A program made the position numbers and the translations under genes. From Flavobacteriaceae bacterium (GTDB lineage Bacteria; Bacteroidota; Bacteroidia; Flavobacteriales; Flavobacteriaceae), in assembly GCA_029253805.1 (NCBI GenBank), contig JAQWYU010000070.1, positions 1-21,588 of the forward strand: DNA of 21,588 bases, in the 5' to 3' direction. Numbering within the stretch: position 1 is the stretch's first letter; each line of letters opens with the position of its first letter. Of the stretch, positions 18,201 through 21,588 are shown piece after piece. The notes below the pieces were generated by a model that was given only the letters and a program-made list of their open reading frames with translations, was not told the origin of the DNA and made no database searches.

Positions 18201-18562
18201 ACAGCGGCATTTTGCCCATTTAATGATTTGATATCTTTTTTAATTACTTGTTTAATTAGCAATACAATCGACCAAAACATAAATAAAATAGTGAAGGCAC
18301 TAGCGGTGGCGCTCATCATGTTAATCATGAGTCCAATTTGTGTAGGATCTGTGGCAAAGACAGAAAAGAAAGCACCCATCATTTGAAAAAATGGTGCTCC
18401 TGGTGGGTGTCCAACTTGCAGCTTGGAAGACGTTAATATGTATTCTCCTGCATCCCAAAAACTAACGGTTGGTTCGACCGTGAGACTGTAAGTGATAAAT
18501 GCAATTAAAAAAGTTAGCCATCCTAGGATAAGGTTCCACTTTTTAAAATTAAAATCTTCCAT
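15290..18562 (-). CDS. DUF2723 membrane protein, predicted GT-C type glycosyltransferase (TMEM260-like)
   Basis: Large polytopic membrane protein (1,090 aa). The DUF2723 domain opens with [14 protein letters not shown] (Asp37 and Glu40 in the first extracytoplasmic loop) and [14 protein letters not shown], followed by a series of membrane helices to about residue 310. After a soluble loop with WSSEH more helices follow (about 545-650), then a soluble part containing [21 protein letters not shown], and a C-terminal helical region (about 945-1025, [22 protein letters not shown]) that looks like TPR repeats. DUF2723 belongs to the GT-C fold group, and the human member TMEM260 is an O-mannosyltransferase. 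A role in protein or envelope glycosylation is thus plausible, but the substrate is unknown. Single gene; no promoter stands out in the 193 bases upstream. Confidence 0.9.
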   Translation of the reverse strand: [1090 protein letters not shown]

Positions 18563-18755
18563 ATTGTAAAATTGAAGTTTGAAGCGAAATTAATAATAAT
18601 AACTTAACAGAGGAAAGAATGCTGATGGAATTACTTTAAAATCAGTCAAAAACTGGTTCACTTTTCATTTTAATAAAAAAGCACTAAGACTTAAATATGT
18701 TATACATTAATATTGGTTATTGAAAACATATATATTTTTAGCTTATATTTTGTTA
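18563..18755. other. Intergenic region between the DUF2723 and DUF2141 genes
   Basis: A 193-base AT-rich gap between two same-strand genes. I find no hairpin with a T-run to end the upstream three-gene unit, no clear TAnnTTTG box on the minus strand for the DUF2723 gene, and no open frame or RNA signature. It presumably contains the DUF2723 promoter in a form I cannot recognise. Confidence 0.4.
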
Positions 18756-19181
18756 TTATAATTCAATGGATATTTTTTTATTCTTATCAATTAGAATTGT
18801 ACATTTTTCGAAACTAGGAGGACCGAATGTAGAACTTGGATTATTAGAAAACCCATAAAGTTCACTTGGGATCCCAAAAACTCCTTTGGTGTCTAAAACT
18901 CCGTTACTATTTTCGTCATGGAACAGCGAAATTGAATAAACACCTGTTTTTATGTTTGCTATTTCAAATGAAATTGTTTTGTTTGTTACTGCAACTGACT
19001 TTACGTATTTACACTGTTTTAAAAAATCCTCCTTTCTGTCTGTTAGACACACTTGTAATTTGCCTTTTATGCTTTCAATTTTTTTTACAGTAATTATCAA
19101 TGTGTGAGTGCTATTTGGTTCTTGTGCTAAAATAAAATGGAAACTAATTGTTGAGACCATTAAGATTATTAATTTTGTCAT
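18756..19181 (-). CDS. DUF2141-family secreted protein
   Basis: Small exported protein of 141 aa. A signal peptide is present (about 1-19, cleavage near LAQ), so it should be periplasmic or surface exposed. The mature part is a single DUF2141 beta-sandwich-like domain: VKKIESIKGKLQVCLTDRKEDF at the start, IKTGVYSISLFHDENSNGVLDT in the middle (an Asp/Asn-rich loop that may bind a metal such as calcium), and FGIPSELYGFSNNPSSTFGPPSFEKC at the end. These are the hallmark motifs of the family, whose function is unknown. It has three cysteines in the mature region. It starts 6 bases after the regulator stop and is the last gene of the three-gene unit. Confidence 0.85.
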   Translation of the reverse strand: MTKLIILMVSTISFHFILAQEPNSTHTLIITVKKIESIKGKLQVCLTDRKEDFLKQCKYVKSVAVTNKTISFEIANIKTGVYSISLFHDENSNGVLDTKGVFGIPSELYGFSNNPSSTFGPPSFEKCTILIDKNKKISIEL

Positions 19182-19187
19182 GATTTT

Positions 19188-19481
19188 TTATTTTAGATTT
19201 AGATTCTGGTATTTTTTCAGGTTTTCAAAATGATCTTCAAATGCTTTAATTCCGGCTTTTGTAATTTTACAATTGGTTTTCGGATAGTTTTTTTCAAAAC
19301 TTTTGTCAATAGAAATATACCCGCTTTCTTTGAGCTTTTTTAGCTGCACACTTAGATTTCCCTGCGTAGTTTGGGTGAGTTGTTTTAGGAAATTAAAATC
19401 ACAACTTTCTACTTTCACCAAGACGGATGTAATCATTAGTCGGATTGGATTTACTAATATCTTATCTAGAGGATTAAACAT
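19188..19481 (-). CDS. Winged-helix transcriptional regulator (HTH_34-like)
   Basis: Single-domain DNA-binding protein of about 97 aa. The body is a winged HTH: NPLDKILVNPIRLMITSVL, then FLKQLTQTTQGNLSVQLKKL as HTH with recognition helix, then a wing around SIDKSFEKNYPKTNCKIT, and a C-terminal dimerisation helix. No ligand domain is present. I choose ATG 19481: it is preceded by AGGAAA at good Shine-Dalgarno spacing and overlaps the membrane-protein stop by 8 bases (ATGTTTAA). The open frame extends to a TTG at 19517, but that adds only 12 residues with no family support. Translational coupling to the membrane gene suggests the two act together. It probably controls its own operon through the repeats at 20054-20085. 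Confidence 0.85.
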   Translation of the reverse strand: MFNPLDKILVNPIRLMITSVLVKVESCDFNFLKQLTQTTQGNLSVQLKKLKESGYISIDKSFEKNYPKTNCKITKAGIKAFEDHFENLKKYQNLNLK

Positions 19482-20037
19482 TTGATTTCCTGTAATAAAG
19501 AGCAATTCCAGGGACAAGTAGCCCTAAAATAGCGGCAATACCGTTTAATAACAACCAGCTGTTATTTGGTGTGTAAACGCAAAGTATACTGCACGTAACA
19601 ACGGAAACCCCTCCAAAAGAAAATGGCTTGAAGCGAATTAAGAGTCCAGTTATAAGGATCATTACTCCAAGTAAAAATAATATAGATTCTGTGGGGTTAA
19701 TTTTTTTTTCAAGCGATACAAAAATTAAAACAATCCAAGAGATGTTAAACACACCCCAAATTATTTTTAAAGCCCGGCTTATATATGTTTCATAACCTAC
19801 TTTTTTTTGTTTTTTCACATTGTATAATATTGTTGTAATCATACCTAGAACAGGTATTAAAACCCAGTACAGCATGGTTGAGTAGACATGTTTTTGAACA
19901 ATTTCAGGAAATGAGTAATGGAAAAAGCTTAAAATTGCGATTAATAACCCCCAAAAGATAAAATTAAAGGAACTTTCTTTTAAATTTTCTTTTGTTTTGT
20001 TTATCGCATCGTTGATTAGTTGAATTTGATCTTTCAT
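19474..20037 (-). CDS. Six-helix membrane protein of unknown function
   Basis: I do not recognise a named family. The 187-aa protein has a short charged, soluble N-terminus (about 1-22, MKDQIQLINDAINKTKENL) that may be helical, then six hydrophobic segments at roughly 24-41, 54-71, 88-107, 117-133, 138-153 and 158-181, and a short positive tail (YYRKSNV). There is no signal peptide and no catalytic motif that I can see. It is the first gene of the unit with the winged-helix regulator, whose start codon overlaps its stop. Such pairs often work as sensor plus regulator, with the membrane protein restraining or reporting to the regulator, but that is inference. The upstream promoter is strong by motif. 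Confidence 0.8.
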   Translation of the reverse strand: MKDQIQLINDAINKTKENLKESSFNFIFWGLLIAILSFFHYSFPEIVQKHVYSTMLYWVLIPVLGMITTILYNVKKQKKVGYETYISRALKIIWGVFNISWIVLIFVSLEKKINPTESILFLLGVMILITGLLIRFKPFSFGGVSVVTCSILCVYTPNNSWLLLNGIAAILGLLVPGIALYYRKSNV

Positions 20038-20053
20038 ATTTAAAAATTTTTAA

Positions 20054-20085
20054 TAAACAAAAGTAAACAAGTTTATATTGTAAAC
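20054..20085. repeat. TAAAC/GTTTA repeat cluster, operator-like, inside the cassette promoter
   Basis: Four copies of one half-site lie in 32 bases: TAAAC at 20054-20058, 20064-20068 and 20081-20085, and its reverse complement GTTTA at 20071-20075. The first two are direct TAAACAA copies exactly 10 bases apart, one helical turn. TAAACAAGTTTA (20064-20075) and GTTTA-N5-TAAAC (20071-20085) are overlapping perfect inverted repeats. They fill the space between the -7 and -33 boxes of the minus-strand promoter. This is the expected place for a repressor site, most simply for the winged-helix regulator of the same operon. Confidence 0.55.
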
Positions 20086-20088
20086 CAA
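20058..20088 (-). promoter_or_regulatory. Promoter of the membrane protein / HTH / DUF2141 unit
   Basis: On the minus strand TTG (20088-20086), a 20-base spacer, and TACTTTTG (20065-20058) form a full match to the Bacteroidota promoter. The likely transcription start is near 20053, giving a leader of about 15 bases before the ATG at 20037. It is divergent from the tRNA-Gln promoter 30 bases away. Confidence 0.7.
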
Positions 20089-20117
20089 AAAAGCATTTGT
20101 AAATAATTTTAAAAATG

Positions 20118-20148
20118 TTTGCCTAAACAAAACTTTATCATAAATTTG
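20118..20148 (+). promoter_or_regulatory. Promoter of tRNA-Gln
   Basis: TTTG (20118-20121), a 19-base spacer and TAAATTTG (20141-20148) match the Bacteroidota consensus exactly. Transcription would start about 13 bases before the mature tRNA 5' end. One more TAAACAA copy (20124-20130) lies in the spacer. Confidence 0.75.
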
Positions 20149-20165
20149 CATCCTCATTGTGAGAT

Positions 20166-20238
20166 TGGCCCATGGTGTAACTGGCAACACGTTGGTTTTT
20201 GGTACCAAAGAGTCTAGGTTCGAGCCCTAGTGGGCCAA
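20166..20238 (+). tRNA. trnQ: tRNA-Gln (anticodon UUG)
   Basis: A complete 73-base cloverleaf. The acceptor TGGCCCA pairs fully with TGGGCCA; the D stem is GTGT/ACAC; the anticodon stem is TTGGT/ACCAA around loop TTTTGGT, with anticodon TTG at 20199-20201; the variable loop is AGAGT; the T stem CTAGG/CCTAG encloses TTCGAGC. The discriminator base is A (20238). CCA is not encoded and must be added after transcription. It sits upstream of rimP-nusA, comparable to the tRNA found in front of the same operon in E. coli (metY there). Confidence 0.97.
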
Positions 20239-20241
20239 CTA

Positions 20242-20261
20242 AACAAGTGCAAACACTTGTT
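20242..20261 (+). terminator. Terminator-like hairpin after tRNA-Gln
   Basis: AACAAGTG (20242-20249) and CACTTGTT (20254-20261) are perfect 8-bp arms around the loop CAAA, starting 3 bases after the tRNA. The following sequence is AT-rich with only a loose T-run (20269-20273), so termination may be partial. The right arm also contains the -33 TTG of the rimP promoter. Confidence 0.5.
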
Positions 20262-20288
20262 AAATTCATTTTTAATGTCGTATATTTA
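20257..20288 (+). promoter_or_regulatory. Promoter of rimP-nusA
   Basis: TTG (20257-20259), a 21-base spacer and TATATTTA (20281-20288) fit the phylum consensus, with A instead of G at the last position. Transcription would start near 20292, giving a leader of about 55 bases that contains the GC-rich hairpin. Confidence 0.5.
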
Positions 20289-20314
20289 CGCCGTTGAATG
20301 ATAAATGAAAATGC

Positions 20315-20340
20315 GAGGGGACTTAAAGTCCCCTCTTTTT
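20315..20340 (+). terminator. GC-rich hairpin with T-run in the rimP leader (attenuator candidate)
   Basis: GAGGGGACT (20315-20323) and AGTCCCCTC (20327-20335) form a 9-bp perfect stem with a 3-base loop, followed at once by five T (20336-20340). It has the form of an intrinsic terminator but lies only 7 bases before the rimP ATG and after the likely rimP promoter. It could terminate tRNA read-through, attenuate rimP-nusA, or act as a structured leader that controls translation. Confidence 0.7.
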
Positions 20341-20347
20341 ATATCAA

Positions 20348-20812
20348 ATGTTTAGAGATAAAGTAAAAGAATTATTAGAAGATTGTCTTGAACAAAGACC
20401 TGATTTATTTTTGATAGATTTTGAAGTCTTAGATGGTAACAGAATTAGAATTGTAATAGATGGTGATAAAGGAGTTTTAGTTGAGGACTGTATGTTTGTA
20501 AGCCGTGGAATAGAGCATAGCTTTGATAGAGATGAACATGATTTTTCATTAGAAGTTTCTTCTTCTGGGGCATCTACTCCACTTACGCATCGAAGACAAT
20601 ACAAAAAACACATTGGTAGAACCTTTGAAATCATAGCTTTAGATAACAAAAAATTTGAAGCTGTTTTAACCAAAACCAGTGAAAGTGACATTTTACTTGA
20701 GTGGAAAGCTAGAGAGCCTAAACCTGTAGGAAAGGGAAAAGTAACGGTTCATAAAAAAGCAACCCTTTTGTATGATCAAATAATTGAGGCAAAAGTGAAA
20801 ATATTATTTTAA
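20348..20812 (+). CDS. rimP: Ribosome maturation factor RimP
   Basis: Cytoplasmic factor needed for maturation of the 30S ribosomal subunit. The 154-aa protein has the two RimP domains. The N-terminal alpha/beta domain (about 1-80) contains LFLIDFEVLDGNRIRIVIDGDKGVLVEDC, VSRGIEHSFD and FSLEVSSSGASTPL, the family signature. The C-terminal SH3-like barrel (about 84-154) contains YKKHIGRTFEI. The length is normal. The ATG at 20348 has no strong Shine-Dalgarno, common in this phylum. nusA follows after 16 bases, matching the conserved rimP-nusA-infB order. Confidence 0.95.
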   Translation: MFRDKVKELLEDCLEQRPDLFLIDFEVLDGNRIRIVIDGDKGVLVEDCMFVSRGIEHSFDRDEHDFSLEVSSSGASTPLTHRRQYKKHIGRTFEIIALDNKKFEAVLTKTSESDILLEWKAREPKPVGKGKVTVHKKATLLYDQIIEAKVKILF

Positions 20813-20828
20813 TATAAGATTATAAATT

Positions 20829-21588
20829 ATGGAAAATTTAGCGTTAATTGATTCGTTTTCAGAGTTTAAAGATGATAAACTAATTGACCGTGTGACATTA
20901 ATGTCAATCCTAGAAGATGTATTTAGAAATACATTAAAAAAGAAGTTTGGTGACGACGATAACTTTGATATCATCATCAACCCTGACAAAGGTGACTTGG
21001 AGATTTGGAGAAACAGAGTGGTCGTAGCTGATGATGCGGTAGAAGATAATAATCAAGAAATTTCGTTAACAGACGCCCAAATGATTGAACCAGATTTTGA
21101 AGTTGGAGAAGATGTTTCTGAGGAAGTTAAGCTGTTTGATTTAGGACGTCGTTCCATTCTGGCGCTTCGTCAAAACTTGATTTCAAAAATCCAGGAGCAT
21201 GACAACACTAATATTTACAAACAATTTAAAGAACTTGAAGGAGAAATTTATACTGCTGAAGTTCATCATATTCGTCACCGTGCAGTTATTTTATTAGATG
21301 ATGAAGGGAATGAGCTGGTTCTTCCCAAGGATAAACAAATTCCATCTGATTTTTTTAGAAAAGGTGACAATGTTAGAGGGATTATTGAGAGTGTAGACTT
21401 AAAAGGAAATAAACCATCAATTGTTCTTTCCAGAACAGCTCCAATATTTTTAGAGAAATTATTTGAACAAGAAATACCAGAAGTATTTGATGGACTTATT
21501 TCTGTTAAAAATGTAGTTAGAATTCCAGGCGAAAAAGCAAAAGTTGCCGTAGACTCTTACGATGACAGAATTGACCCCGTTGGTGCCT
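20829..21588 (+). CDS. nusA: Transcription termination/antitermination factor NusA (N-terminal part, cut by window edge)
   Basis: RNA-polymerase-binding factor that modulates pausing, termination and antitermination. The frame runs from ATG 20829 to the window end (253 codons) without a stop. The N-terminal domain (about 1-125) contains LIDSFSEFKDDKLIDRVTLMSILEDVF and ends near LGRRSILALRQNLISKI. An S1 domain follows (about 137-200, with GEIYTAEVHHIRHRAVILL and RGIIESVDL), then PSIVLSRTAPIFLEKLFEQEIPEVFDG and the start of the first KH domain with RIPGEKAKVAV. The remaining KH region and C-terminus are outside. infB is expected downstream. Confidence 0.96.
   Translation, partial: MENLALIDSFSEFKDDKLIDRVTLMSILEDVFRNTLKKKFGDDDNFDIIINPDKGDLEIWRNRVVVADDAVEDNNQEISLTDAQMIEPDFEVGEDVSEEVKLFDLGRRSILALRQNLISKIQEHDNTNIYKQFKELEGEIYTAEVHHIRHRAVILLDDEGNELVLPKDKQIPSDFFRKGDNVRGIIESVDLKGNKPSIVLSRTAPIFLEKLFEQEIPEVFDGLISVKNVVRIPGEKAKVAVDSYDDRIDPVGA

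Noticed and set aside
19482-19517. Longer regulator starting at TTG 19517
   Set aside because: The ATG at 19481 has AGGAAA in front and a family-like N-terminus; the extra 12 residues lie inside the membrane-protein gene.
20344-20691. 115-codon antisense frame over rimP
   Set aside because: Mirror of the rimP reading frame with Ser/Leu-rich low-complexity composition; no promoter or start signal.
1-21588. CRISPR array, insertion sequence, prophage or tRNA-associated integration
   Set aside because: No regularly spaced repeats, transposase, integrase or duplicated tRNA 3' end was seen; the tRNA-Gln is followed directly by the conserved rimP-nusA operon.

Overview
The window looks like chromosomal DNA of a marine-type member of the Bacteroidota, most likely Flavobacteriaceae. 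Supporting evidence: AT-rich sequence, weak Shine-Dalgarno signals, promoters of the Bacteroidota form TTG-N19..21-TAnnTTTG, a PolA / SucAB / RimP-NusA complement whose sequences read as flavobacterial, and families typical of the phylum (DUF2723 membrane proteins, DUF2141 proteins, FHS-type sugar permeases). Most of the window is housekeeping. I see no phage, IS element, CRISPR array or defence island.

Layout. 1-3657 (minus) is a four-gene RND efflux operon read TetR regulator, TolC-like outer-membrane factor, HlyD-like adaptor lipoprotein, AcrB-like pump (cut by the window edge). A perfect 10-bp inverted repeat lies in the TetR promoter and is the obvious operator. 3784-4758 (plus) is a polyprenyl diphosphate synthase. 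4882-8869 (plus) holds sucA-sucB, the E1 and E2 of 2-oxoglutarate dehydrogenase. They meet tail to tail, one base apart, a minus-strand unit of an FHS-family sugar permease (11774-13453) and polA (8871-11717). The permease carries an in-frame TAA that removes its last 75 codons. 13647-14879 (plus) is a membrane-anchored calcineurin-like phosphoesterase, followed by a small thioredoxin-fold protein (14987-15283) with no cysteines. 15290-18562 (minus) is a large DUF2723 membrane protein. 18756-20037 (minus) is a compact three-gene unit: six-TM membrane protein, winged-helix regulator, secreted DUF2141 protein. Its strong promoter is packed with TAAAC/GTTTA repeats. 20166 to the end (plus) is tRNA-Gln(UUG), a terminator-like hairpin, a promoter, a second GC-rich hairpin with a T-run, then rimP and the start of nusA.

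How they work together. The efflux operon and its repressor form one self-regulated unit. sucAB feeds the TCA cycle. The rimP-nusA end is the conserved ribosome-maturation/transcription-factor operon, with a hairpin in its leader that could serve as a NusA-sensitive attenuator. The small membrane/HTH/DUF2141 cassette is the least understood unit.

The observations I would check first are: the Cys-less thioredoxin; the PolA proofreading site with three of five canonical residues changed; the interrupted sugar permease; the two operator-like repeat regions; and the rimP leader hairpin. None of them amounts to a clearly new system.
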